Shown here: piece by piece, positions 9,994 through 18,711 of the stretch
How positions within the stretch are numbered: the stretch's first letter is position 1
How the letters are laid out: every line of letters starts with the position of its first letter
NCBI GenBank assembly: GCA_022843445.1
Contig: JALHNS010000001.1
Location: 1 to 64,000 of the forward strand
DNA: 64,000 nt
Source: Gemmata sp.
GTDB taxonomy: Bacteria > Planctomycetota > Planctomycetia > Gemmatales > Gemmataceae
Direction of reading: 5' to 3'
Position numbers and translations under genes: made by a program
The notes under the pieces: model-generated
Told to the model about the DNA's origin: nothing
Databases searched by the model: none
Seen by the model: only the letters and a program-made list of their open reading frames with translations

Positions 9994-11451
9994 ATGGCAT
10001 CGGTAGTGGACGACGCTAACGGCCGGCGGCGCATCCTGTTCGTCGCACCGGACCAGAAGCGCAAAACGATTCGGCTCGGCAAGACCGACCGGCGCACCGC
10101 AGACGGTGTGGCGCGGCACGTCGAATCACTGCTCGCGGCTCAGATCGGCGGGCAACCCGTCGCGCGGGAAACCGCCGTGTGGCTCACCACCGTACCCGCA
10201 AAGCTGAAGCAGAAGCTCGCCGCGGTCGGGTTGATCGAAGGCGAGAAGACGCTCACCGCGGGCGAGTACCTCGCGCAGTGGTTCAAGGGTAAACGCGACG
10301 GCGGGTACAAACCGGCTTCGCTCATCGCGTGGGGCCAGACCGTGAAGGAACTCACCGCCCTGCTCGGCGAGCGACCCCTTCACGAACTCACGCACACCGA
10401 CGGCGAAGCGTATCGAACCGCGATGCGCGACCGGAAGTTGCGCCCCACCACCATCAACAAGCGGCTCATTCACGCGCGGCAGATGCTCGAAGACGCGGTG
10501 CGGCACGGGCACATCCCCGCGAACCCGTGGGAGCACGTCAAGCAGCGGCAGGGCGACCCGTCCGAGCGCCGCGCCTACGTTCCCGTTGCCGACGCACAGC
10601 GCGTCATCGAACACTGCCCGAACGTGTGGTGGAAGTTGCTCGTCGCGCTCGCCCGGTTCGCGGGGTTGCGCACGCCGAGCGAACCGTTCTCGCTGACGTG
10701 GGGCGACGTGGATTGGGAGCGCGGGCGGTTGAGCGTTCCGAGTCCGAAGACCGAAGGCACCGGGAAGCCGCACCGCGTCATCCCGCTGTTCCCGCTGCTG
10801 CGCCCGCACCTCGAAGCCGCGTTCGAGCACGCCGAAGAGTCCGCGGAGTTCGTTTTCCCCATCGAGTACCGGCAGCGGGCACACGGCCCGGCCGGATGGG
10901 TGAACGCGAACCTGCGCACCACGTTCGGGAAGGTGATCCGGCGCGCGGGCGTCGAACCGTGGCCGCGACTGTGGCACTCACTTCGCGCGAGTTGCGAATC
11001 GGACCTCGCACAAACCTTCCCGCTGGCGACGGTGACGAAGTGGCTCGGCAACACGCCGTCGGTGGCGCTGCGGCACTACGTCGATCCCACGGAAACCGCG
11101 TTCGAGAAGGCCGCGGATTGGGTGCCCGAAAGCGGCGCAAAATCCGGCGCACAGGCGGCGCAAAATGCGGCGCAGCAGGTACACGCGGGGAGTCGCAGGG
11201 AGTCGAGCGATGAGGGCGTAAACGCACACGGAGCGGCAGGTTATGCCGCTCCGTGCGCGTTACTGCAAGATGGTGCAAATTCGTTCAGTGGAGGCGCGGG
11301 GAATCGAACCCCGGTCCCGAAGCACTTCCGTGACGGCATCTACGTGTGTAGCCCACCTATTATTGGCGCACGCCCGAGGGCTACGCCGCGTTTGCTATAC
11401 CGGGTTCCAGTGGGCAGGACTCCGGGACAACTATCGGCCAGATTCTCTTAG
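9994..11451 (+). CDS. Tyrosine-type site-specific integrase
   Basis: RFAGLRTPSEPFSLTWGDVDW (box I), WHSLRASCESDLAQTFPLATVTKWLGNTPSVALRHYVDP (box II). The frame continues antisense into the tmRNA 3' end. Confidence 0.85.
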   Translation: MASVVDDANGRRRILFVAPDQKRKTIRLGKTDRRTADGVARHVESLLAAQIGGQPVARETAVWLTTVPAKLKQKLAAVGLIEGEKTLTAGEYLAQWFKGKRDGGYKPASLIAWGQTVKELTALLGERPLHELTHTDGEAYRTAMRDRKLRPTTINKRLIHARQMLEDAVRHGHIPANPWEHVKQRQGDPSERRAYVPVADAQRVIEHCPNVWWKLLVALARFAGLRTPSEPFSLTWGDVDWERGRLSVPSPKTEGTGKPHRVIPLFPLLRPHLEAAFEHAEESAEFVFPIEYRQRAHGPAGWVNANLRTTFGKVIRRAGVEPWPRLWHSLRASCESDLAQTFPLATVTKWLGNTPSVALRHYVDPTETAFEKAADWVPESGAKSGAQAAQNAAQQVHAGSRRESSDEGVNAHGAAGYAAPCALLQDGANSFSGGAGNRTPVPKHFRDGIYVCSPPIIGARPRATPRLLYRVPVGRTPGQLSARFS

Positions 11452-11687
11452 CACGAGCGGCCGCCGAAGCGAGCCGGGTTGCCCCGGCCCTCGAGCCCGT
11501 GCGAGCCTGACTTGCGTCCGAACCGACCCCTTTCAGGCGAAGGGGCCGGAACGGCTCGGGGCACTTAGGCCGCGAGGGAGAACTGCGGTTCAGCAGTTAA
11601 GTTTTGATCGGCTTTTTACGTGGCCAGCTGATCAACCACGACACGCCACCGGCACTTCCGATACCCGGTCGATACCAGATCGCCCCC
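11289..11687 (-). ncRNA. ssrA: Transfer-messenger RNA (tmRNA)
   Basis: 5' GGGGGCG pairs with 3' CGCCTCC; T-arm GGGGTTCGATTCCCC; tag frame GCC GAT CAA AAC TTA ACT GCT GAA CCG CAG TTC TCC CTC GCG GCC TAA = ADQNLTAEPQFSLAA* at 11565-11612. The CCA end is not encoded. Confidence 0.93.
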
Positions 11688-11764
11688 AAAGCGAGCTTCC
11701 CACCGATTCAGATGGGCACGGCCATTATACGGTTCGCCCCGCCGCAAAAAAGAGTGGTTCGTGC

Positions 11765-13498
11765 TCAAGAGGGGTGGGCGGTTGCGCGGCCCTCGCCTGC
11801 CGGCAAGCCCGGGTCGGTTCGGGTCGCCTGCGCGAGGTCCGCGCGGGCCTCGTGCGCGCGGTCGGTCGCTCGCGCCCACCAGTCCGCCGCGTCGCGGGCG
11901 GTCCACGCGGGCACCACCGCGTCAGCGAAGGCGGCTTCGAGGCTCGCGGCGTCCGGCCAGCGCTCGGCCGGCACCTTCGCCAAGCACCGCATCACAACCG
12001 CCGCGAGCGCGGGCGGCACCTCGGCGGGCAATGGGCCGGGCGGTTCGTACAAGTGCGCCGCCAGCATCCGCGCCGCCGACCGGTCCGCGAACGGCGGTCG
12101 GCCCGTCAGCAGGAAGTACGCCAGCGCGCCGACGCTGTACAGGTCGCTCCGCGGGTCGAGCGCGGCTTCCCCGCCCGCCTGCTCCGGCGACATGTACGCC
12201 GGCGTCCCCGCGACGGTGCCCTCGCGCGTCAGTGTGCCGCCATCCGCGTCTTCCTTCGGCAACCGCACCAGCCCGAAGTCGAGCACCTTGACCACGTCGC
12301 ACACCCCGCCCCGCTCGCACACCATCACGTTGCCGGGCTTGATATCGCGGTGCGTCAGCCCACGGGCGTGAGCCTCGCCGAGGGCCGCGCACACCTGCCG
12401 CAAGAAGTGGACCGCCCGGCCCGGCGGCAGCGGGCCGTGCTGGCGAACGAGTTCCTCCAGCGTCAGCCCCGGGAGGTACTCCATGACGTAGTAAAACGTG
12501 CCGTCTTCGGCGTGGCCGTAGTCGAACACCTGAACCGTGTTCGGGTGCGTGAGCGTGGCGGTGATCTGCACCTCGCGCTCGAAGCGGCGCAGGGCGTCCG
12601 GGTCGTCGGCCTTCTCCGGGCGGATCAACTTGATTGCGCACGGTCGGCGGAGCAGCGCGTGCTCGGCCCGGTACACTTCCCCCATCCCGCCGGAGCCGAG
12701 TTGCTCCTTCAACACGTACTGCCCGAGTTTGCGGGCTTCCGACGCTTGACGGCGCAACTTCTCGATTCGGGAAGTGGAGAACAAAACGAGCGCGACGGCG
12801 CTGGTGTTCGAGAGGACCAAGCCGAACACCACCGCTGACGCCGTGGTGTGGTCGAGCGGTCGCACCCAGCCGGCGAACACGAGGAACAGCACAATGGGGC
12901 TGACCGCGATGAGGCCGGTGACGAGCGCGGCCCGCCGGAGCGTGTTCGGGATGATCGCCCCGTAGGCCGTGATGACGAAGAACCAGACCAAACTCCCGGC
13001 GTTCGCGTACCGCCCTACGAACGCCAAGGCGACGCGGGGAGGTTCGTCGGCCGCCCACTGGAGCGGCTCGTAGGCGTACGAGCCGATGCCCACGTACAGG
13101 TTCATCCCGACCAGCGGCACGAGGGTCGCGGTCTCGAACACCCGCAGCCGGAACAGATTGCGGGGCGGTCGCCGCCACAGGACCCAAGCAGCGGTCAGGT
13201 GCAACCCGACGAGACCGAACCAAGGGAGACTGCCAATCAAGATTTCGTCGAGCGTGTCGACTCGCCGTCGATCGGTCGGTGGGTCGAAGGCGATGACGGC
13301 CACAGTCAGAAAGGCGAGGATCAGGGCCAAGAAAGCGTTGAGAGCCACCAGCCGCCTGCGGAGCAGGAGATACAGGTCGTCGGTGGCACTCGCCCCCGAA
13401 CCGCCCACCAGCGCCACCCGAACCCGTTCGGACTGGTCCGGGGCGGGGTTGCTCCCCTGATACTCGGCGGTTTGTTCGGCTGCTGGTTGCGTCCGCAC
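11765..13498 (-). CDS. Membrane serine/threonine protein kinase (N-terminal multi-TM, C-terminal kinase)
   Basis: LGSGGMGEVYRAEH, HRDIKPGNVMV, DFGLVRLP, GTPAYMSPEQ; several hydrophobic segments before the kinase domain. Confidence 0.9.
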   Translation of the reverse strand: MRTQPAAEQTAEYQGSNPAPDQSERVRVALVGGSGASATDDLYLLLRRRLVALNAFLALILAFLTVAVIAFDPPTDRRRVDTLDEILIGSLPWFGLVGLHLTAAWVLWRRPPRNLFRLRVFETATLVPLVGMNLYVGIGSYAYEPLQWAADEPPRVALAFVGRYANAGSLVWFFVITAYGAIIPNTLRRAALVTGLIAVSPIVLFLVFAGWVRPLDHTTASAVVFGLVLSNTSAVALVLFSTSRIEKLRRQASEARKLGQYVLKEQLGSGGMGEVYRAEHALLRRPCAIKLIRPEKADDPDALRRFEREVQITATLTHPNTVQVFDYGHAEDGTFYYVMEYLPGLTLEELVRQHGPLPPGRAVHFLRQVCAALGEAHARGLTHRDIKPGNVMVCERGGVCDVVKVLDFGLVRLPKEDADGGTLTREGTVAGTPAYMSPEQAGGEAALDPRSDLYSVGALAYFLLTGRPPFADRSAARMLAAHLYEPPGPLPAEVPPALAAVVMRCLAKVPAERWPDAASLEAAFADAVVPAWTARDAADWWARATDRAHEARADLAQATRTDPGLPAGEGRATAHPS

Positions 13499-13559
13499 GC
13501 CGACCTCCGAACCGGTTGCGAGGAACGAATTTACCGAGGCCGAGCGCGCACGCTCCGAG

Positions 13560-14597
13560 TTACTCCGCCAAACCGAAGTCCGCGGGCAGCCTGCGCCACG
13601 CGCTGTGGATGTGGTTCGCCTTGTTCTTCGCGGCGTCGGCCTGCTCGTTCAGGAACTCCACCACGAACTCCGGCCCCAGCACGCGATAGGTGTACGGTTC
13701 GCCCGGCTTCGGGCTGCCGCTGTACGCGAAGTACAACTTGCCGTCCGGCGTGTTCGTCGCGCGCTTCAGTTCCGCCGCGCCGAGTTCCTCCGGCATCCGA
13801 TCCGTGTACGCCTTCAGCAGTTTCTGAAGCGTCGCCTTTTGGTTCGCGCTCAGGTCCGCTGCGGTGATGCCCACCGGCGGGCCGGGATCGGCCTTCGGTT
13901 GGCCTTCCTTGATTTCGGGGAACGACTTCGGCTGCCGGGCTTGCTTGTCTTGCTGCTCCGAAAGCGATTTGATGAGGTCGCGGGCGTGGTCTTCGATCTC
14001 CGGCAGCGGCCGCAGCCCCTTCTTCGCGCCGTCCTTCACCTCGGCCGGGTTGGACGCGAACAGCATCGGCGCACCGGTCACGACCTCGCCCTTGTCGAGC
14101 GTGTAGTTCACCGAGAGGTGGTGCCCCTCGAACCGCCAGCCCCACTTCCCGGTCGCGCTCGGGTCGCCGAACACGCTCACGAAGTACCACCCGCGATTGC
14201 GGGTCATCGCGCCCTTCGGCCCTTCGAGCGCGAGCAGCAGGTCTTCGAGACCGATGATGGTGGTCGCGGTCTCGTAGCCCTTTGCCGATAAGCCACTCTT
14301 GAGGAGCGCGAGGGCGGCCTTCTGTTGGTCGGCGGTCATCTCTTCGAGCCGCGCGCCCTTGCGGGTGAACTTCTTCTCTTTGTCTTGCTGCGGGGTGAAG
14401 TACCACTTGAGCCGGTGCGGGTCGTCGAACCCAAAACTGGCCTTCTTCTTCAGATCGGCGTTGAGCGACGCGAGGAACGTATCGGCCGCGGCCTTCATCT
14501 TGCCGCCGGTGGTGTCCGGGGCCGAGCGACCGACGAGCGCGACGCACGCGACGCACACCAGCGACAGCGCGAACGCGAGGAACCGAGCGCGGAACAT
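13560..14597 (-). CDS. DUF3500 domain-containing secreted protein
   Basis: Signal peptide MFRARFLAFALSLVCVACVALVG; IEGPKGAMTRN-like region, GWRFEGHHLSVNYTL and WYFTPQQ motifs typical of DUF3500. Confidence 0.75.
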   Translation of the reverse strand: MFRARFLAFALSLVCVACVALVGRSAPDTTGGKMKAAADTFLASLNADLKKKASFGFDDPHRLKWYFTPQQDKEKKFTRKGARLEEMTADQQKAALALLKSGLSAKGYETATTIIGLEDLLLALEGPKGAMTRNRGWYFVSVFGDPSATGKWGWRFEGHHLSVNYTLDKGEVVTGAPMLFASNPAEVKDGAKKGLRPLPEIEDHARDLIKSLSEQQDKQARQPKSFPEIKEGQPKADPGPPVGITAADLSANQKATLQKLLKAYTDRMPEELGAAELKRATNTPDGKLYFAYSGSPKPGEPYTYRVLGPEFVVEFLNEQADAAKNKANHIHSAWRRLPADFGLAE

Positions 14598-14665
14598 GGG
14601 AGGTGGCTCCGTGTGGGGCGGGATGCCAAGAGCATACGCCGCCCGCCCGCGAAGGGGAAGAACGA

Positions 14666-14781
14666 AGGTGGCCAAGTGGTCAAGTTAGCCAAAGTTGGCC
14701 ACCCGAGTTGGCCAACTGGCCAACTCGGAAAAAAATACTAGAAATCCCAGTGTTCCAGTCAAAGGTGGCCTAAGTTGGCCA
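14666..14781. repeat. Cluster of TGGCCA-core palindromic repeats (AGTTGGCCA / TGGCCAACT)
   Basis: AGGTGGCCA 14666, AGTTGGCCA 14693, AGTTGGCCA 14706, inverted TGGCCAACT 14717, AGGTGGCCT near 14763, AGTTGGCCA 14773. Confidence 0.7.
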
Positions 14782-15052
14782 ACCTCACTCGCGCTATACC
14801 CCCCTCGGAGTTCGCGGGGCGAATTTCGGAGCGCCCCAGCGCTCGTTGCGAGTTCGCGCCTGTGAACGAACGGCCCTGCGCCGAACGCGAGGTGCGCTGG
14901 CGACTGCATTGTATACGCACGTTCAATTTCAATCAAGCGGTGCGGGGGACGTATTTCCGTTGCGGCGCACCGGGCGCCGTGGCACAATGCAGCATTCCCC
15001 GCCTGACGTGCCGATTGCGCCCGCCGCTCCGCCTCCCACCGGAAACCGCCCC

Positions 15053-17140
15053 ATGCGGTTCTACCTGCCTCTCCTGATCGCCCTCGCGCCGAACGTCGCG
15101 CGCGCCGCGGAGCCGTTCCACTTCGAGAACGACATCCTCCCGGTGCTCGGCCGCTACGGGTGCAATTCGTCCGGCTGCCACGGGAAGTCCGACGGGCAGG
15201 GCGGCTTCAAACTCAGCGTGTTCGGTTCGGACCCGGACGCGGATCACGCGGCCCTCACGAAAGAAGCCCGCGGGCGGCGGTTGAACGTCGCCGCACCGGA
15301 AGAGAGCCTCTTGCTTCGCAAGGGAACCGGCCGCACCGCGCACGGTGGCGGCAGTAAGCTGCCCTTCGGCGACGACTACCGCACGCTGCGCGACTGGATC
15401 GCCGCCGGCACGCCGCTCGGCTCACCGGACGCGCCGAGTGTGGTGTCGCTGCGCGTCGAACCGGTCGAGGGCGTGCTTTCGCCGAAGGCCGAACAGCAAC
15501 TCAAGGTGTTCGCCAAGTACAGCGACGGGCGCGAAAGGGACGTGACGCGGCACTCGCGCTTCCAGACCAACACGGAAAATGTCGCGGTAGTGAGCGCGAC
15601 CGGGCTTGTGTCCACCCGCGACGTTCCCGGTGAGGCCGCGGTGATGGCCGCGTACCTCGGCGAAGTGGCGACCTTCCGCTTGCTCGTGCCGCGGCCCGGC
15701 CCCGCGGTGAAACACAACCTCCCGCAGTTCAATTTCGTTGACAAGCTGATTGATGCGAAGCTCGCGAAGCTGAACGTTGCACCCTCGGCGCTGTGCAGCG
15801 ACGAAGACTTCGTCCGCCGTGCGTATCTCGACTTCACCGGCACGCTGCCGACCGCGGACGTGGCGCGGCAGTTCGTCGCGGACGCGAGCGCCGACAAGCG
15901 CGCGAAGCTCGTGGCAGCGCTGCTCGAAACGCCGGAGTTCGCGGACCTGTGGGCGCTGCGCTGGGCTGATCTGCTGCGCGTGGACCGCCAACCACTCGGG
16001 CACGAACGGGCGCACCTCTACTACAAGTGGGTGCGCAGTTCCATCGCGCAGAACAAGCCGTTCGACCAGTTCGCGCGCGAACTCGTGACCGCAGAAGGCC
16101 CGGCGAACGAAGTCGGGCCGGTGAACTTCTTCAAAGTCGTCACGAAGCCCGGCGAGGTGGCGAGCACGGTGTCGCAAGTGTTCCTCGGCGTGCGCATCAC
16201 CTGCGCCGAGTGCCACCACCACCCGTTCGACCGCTGGAAGCAATCCGACTACTTCGGCATGACCGCGTTCTTCTCCGGCGGCAGCACCACGCACCCGCGA
16301 ACGAAGAAGGAAGTGTTCGCGCACGCGCTCGGCTCCGAGATGCCGAGTGCGAACCCGACCGGAGATCGGCGCGTGCCGCTGGCGGAGTGGATGACGAAGC
16401 CGGAGAACCCGTTCTTCGCTCGCAACCTCGCCAACCGCGTGTGGGCGTGGACGCTCGGCCGCGGGCTGGTCGAACCCGTAGACGACGTCCGCGCGACTAA
16501 CCCGCCGAGCAACCCAGAGTTGCTGGACGCGCTCGCCAAGTACCTCGTTGAGAACAAGTACGACGTGCGCAAGTTGATCGCGCTGATCGCGACCTCGCGC
16601 ACCTACCAACTGAGTGCGACCCCGAACGCGACCAACGAGCGCGACGAGCGCAACTTCTCGCGCGGGTACTTCAAGCGCCCGGACGCGGAAGTGCTGTGCG
16701 ACATGATTTCGCAAGCGCTGGGGGTGCCGGAGAAGTTCCAAGGCTCACCGGGAATCACGCGCGCGGTGCAACTGTGGGACAGCAAAGCGCGCTCGGATTT
16801 CCTGAAGCTGTTCGGCCGCCCGGCCCGCGTGACCGCCTGCGACTGCGAGCGCACCCGCGAGCCGAGCGTGAGCCAAGTGCTGAACCTGCTGAACAGCGCC
16901 GACCTGCAAGCGAAGCTCACGCACGAAGCCGGCACCGTCGCGCGCCTCGTGCGCGCTCAACCCTACGACGCGAAACTGGTGGAAGAACTGTACCTAACGT
17001 TCTTCGCGCGCCGCCCGACCGAGAAGGAACTGACGACCGCGACGACGCACCTGAAGAAGTACCCGAACAACCGCCGCGCCGCGACCGAAGACCTCGCGTG
17101 GGCGCTGCTGAACAGCACGGAGTTCCTGTTCAATCACTAG
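15053..17140 (+). CDS. DUF1549/DUF1553 domain protein (planctomycete cytochrome-like, secreted)
   Basis: Signal peptide, GCNSSGCHGKSDGQGGFKLS, CAECHHHPFDRWKQSDYFGM, NRVWAWTLGRGLVEPVDDVRATNPPSNPELLD, RPTEKEL. Confidence 0.9.
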   Translation: MRFYLPLLIALAPNVARAAEPFHFENDILPVLGRYGCNSSGCHGKSDGQGGFKLSVFGSDPDADHAALTKEARGRRLNVAAPEESLLLRKGTGRTAHGGGSKLPFGDDYRTLRDWIAAGTPLGSPDAPSVVSLRVEPVEGVLSPKAEQQLKVFAKYSDGRERDVTRHSRFQTNTENVAVVSATGLVSTRDVPGEAAVMAAYLGEVATFRLLVPRPGPAVKHNLPQFNFVDKLIDAKLAKLNVAPSALCSDEDFVRRAYLDFTGTLPTADVARQFVADASADKRAKLVAALLETPEFADLWALRWADLLRVDRQPLGHERAHLYYKWVRSSIAQNKPFDQFARELVTAEGPANEVGPVNFFKVVTKPGEVASTVSQVFLGVRITCAECHHHPFDRWKQSDYFGMTAFFSGGSTTHPRTKKEVFAHALGSEMPSANPTGDRRVPLAEWMTKPENPFFARNLANRVWAWTLGRGLVEPVDDVRATNPPSNPELLDALAKYLVENKYDVRKLIALIATSRTYQLSATPNATNERDERNFSRGYFKRPDAEVLCDMISQALGVPEKFQGSPGITRAVQLWDSKARSDFLKLFGRPARVTACDCERTREPSVSQVLNLLNSADLQAKLTHEAGTVARLVRAQPYDAKLVEELYLTFFARRPTEKELTTATTHLKKYPNNRRAATEDLAWALLNSTEFLFNH

Positions 17141-17144
17141 CCGT

Positions 17145-17225
17145 GAGCTTTCAGCTATCAGCTTTCAGCCGGACATTTCGGCTGTTTGCTGCTTGCTGAT
17201 AGCTCAAAGCTGAGAGCTGAGAGCG
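17145..17225. repeat. Dispersed palindromic repeat (AGCTTTCAGCTATCAGCTTTCAGC type)
   Basis: gagctttcagctatcagctttcagcc and the inverse gctgatagctcaaagctgagagctgagagc flank a short spacer. Confidence 0.7.
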
Positions 17226-17228
17226 ACC

Positions 17229-18593
17229 ATGAACCGCCGCGACGCGATGATGCGCTTGGGGTGCGCCGCCGCCGGTGGCCTCGCGCTGCCGTCGCTCCTC
17301 GAAGCGCGCGCCGCTGCGCCTTCAAAGAAGGGAACCGCAGATTCGTGCATCTACATTTTCCTGTGGGGCGGGCCGCCGCAACAGGACATGTGGGACATGA
17401 AACCGGACGCGCCCGAAGGCATCCGGTCGCAGTTCAAGGAAATCGATACGGTCGTGCCCGGGATTCGCGTGTGCGATCAGATGCCGCTGTTCGCGCGGCA
17501 TACGGACAAGGTCGCGGTGGTGCGGTCGCTGTCGCACGCCGACAACAATCACGAGCCGAGCGTGTACCACATGCTCACCGGGCGCAAAGACCCGACGCTC
17601 GTGTCGCCGCGCAACCCGCGGAAGCGCGCCCACCCGCCGAACTTCGCGAGCGCGATTTCGTACTTCAGCCCGCCGAGCGCGGTTCCGTCCAACGTGACCA
17701 TCCCGCGGCCCATCGGGCACGACGGCGTTACCTACGCGGGCACCTACGCCGGGTTCCTCGGCCCGAAGCACGACCCGCTAGAGAAACTCGCGGCGAACAA
17801 ATCCAACGAGCCCGCGGCGCACCCGGACGTGCTCCCGCCGGACGTGTCGCTCACGCGCCTTCAGGCGCGCAACGGCCTCCGAACGCTGCTCGAAAAGCAG
17901 GACGCGCGGCTCCAGCGCACCGGCGGCAGCGACCTCGATGAGTTCCGCGACCAAGCCCTGCGCATGATCGCCACGCCCACCGTCCGCGAGGCGTTCGCGG
18001 TGGAGAAGGAACCCGACAAACTCCGCGACGCCTACGGCCGCAACGAGTACGGCGAGAGCTTCCTCCTCGCGCGCCGGTTGGTCGAACGCGGGGTGAAGGT
18101 GGTATCGGTGGTGTGGCTGTACATCATGCCGAACGGCGGCGTGGCGAACGTGTGGGACAACCACGGCGGCACCGCGGGCTTGGGCGGTATCACCGGCTAC
18201 GCGATGCTAAAAGAGAAGTACTGCCTGCCCCCGCTGGATCGCGCGCTGTCGGCGCTGCTCGAAGACCTCAGCGACCGCGGGATGCTGGACCGCACGCTCG
18301 TCGCGGTGGCGGGCGAGTTCGGGCGCACGCCGAAGATTAACAAGGACGCGGGCCGCGACCACTGGGGCGCGGCGCAAACCGCGCTGCTCGCGGGCGGCGG
18401 CGTTCGCGGCGGCCGGGTGTGGGGGAAGACCGACAAGCAGGCCGCGTACCCGACTGAGAACCCGGTGTCGCCGGACGACTTCCTCGCAACGATTTATCAC
18501 GCGATGGGCGTGGACCCGGCGGCGATGATCCCGGACCGCGAGAACCGCCCGCACCGCCTCTGCGACGGCGCACCGGTGCTGGGTTTGTTTTGA
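17229..18593 (+). CDS. DUF1501 domain-containing protein (Tat-exported)
   Basis: Tat-like MNRRDAMMRLGCAAAGGLALPSLL; FLWGGPPQQDMWDMKPDAPEGIRSQF; VAGEFGRTPKINKDAGRDHWG. Confidence 0.9.
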   Translation: MNRRDAMMRLGCAAAGGLALPSLLEARAAAPSKKGTADSCIYIFLWGGPPQQDMWDMKPDAPEGIRSQFKEIDTVVPGIRVCDQMPLFARHTDKVAVVRSLSHADNNHEPSVYHMLTGRKDPTLVSPRNPRKRAHPPNFASAISYFSPPSAVPSNVTIPRPIGHDGVTYAGTYAGFLGPKHDPLEKLAANKSNEPAAHPDVLPPDVSLTRLQARNGLRTLLEKQDARLQRTGGSDLDEFRDQALRMIATPTVREAFAVEKEPDKLRDAYGRNEYGESFLLARRLVERGVKVVSVVWLYIMPNGGVANVWDNHGGTAGLGGITGYAMLKEKYCLPPLDRALSALLEDLSDRGMLDRTLVAVAGEFGRTPKINKDAGRDHWGAAQTALLAGGGVRGGRVWGKTDKQAAYPTENPVSPDDFLATIYHAMGVDPAAMIPDRENRPHRLCDGAPVLGLF

Positions 18594-18594
18594 A

Positions 18595-18668
18595 GGCGAA
18601 CGGCCGGCGTAAGCCGGCCGGTGGTGGGAGTGTGAGGCGCACCGGCCGGCTTACACCGGCCGTTCGCC
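18595..18668. repeat. Inverted repeat, 29-bp arms with one mismatch, 16-nt loop
   Basis: GGCGAACGGCCGGCGTAAGCCGGCCGGTG ... CACCGGCCGGCTTACACCGGCCGTTCGCC between two DUF1501 genes. Confidence 0.85.
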
Positions 18669-18711
18669 AAGAATGCTTGTGAAGCGTGCGGCAAAACAAG
18701 AGGGCGTTGGT

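Noticed and set aside
14846-15052. Extended N-terminus of the DUF1549 ORF
   Set aside because: The signal peptide begins at M 15053; the upstream extension has no signal-like or conserved sequence.
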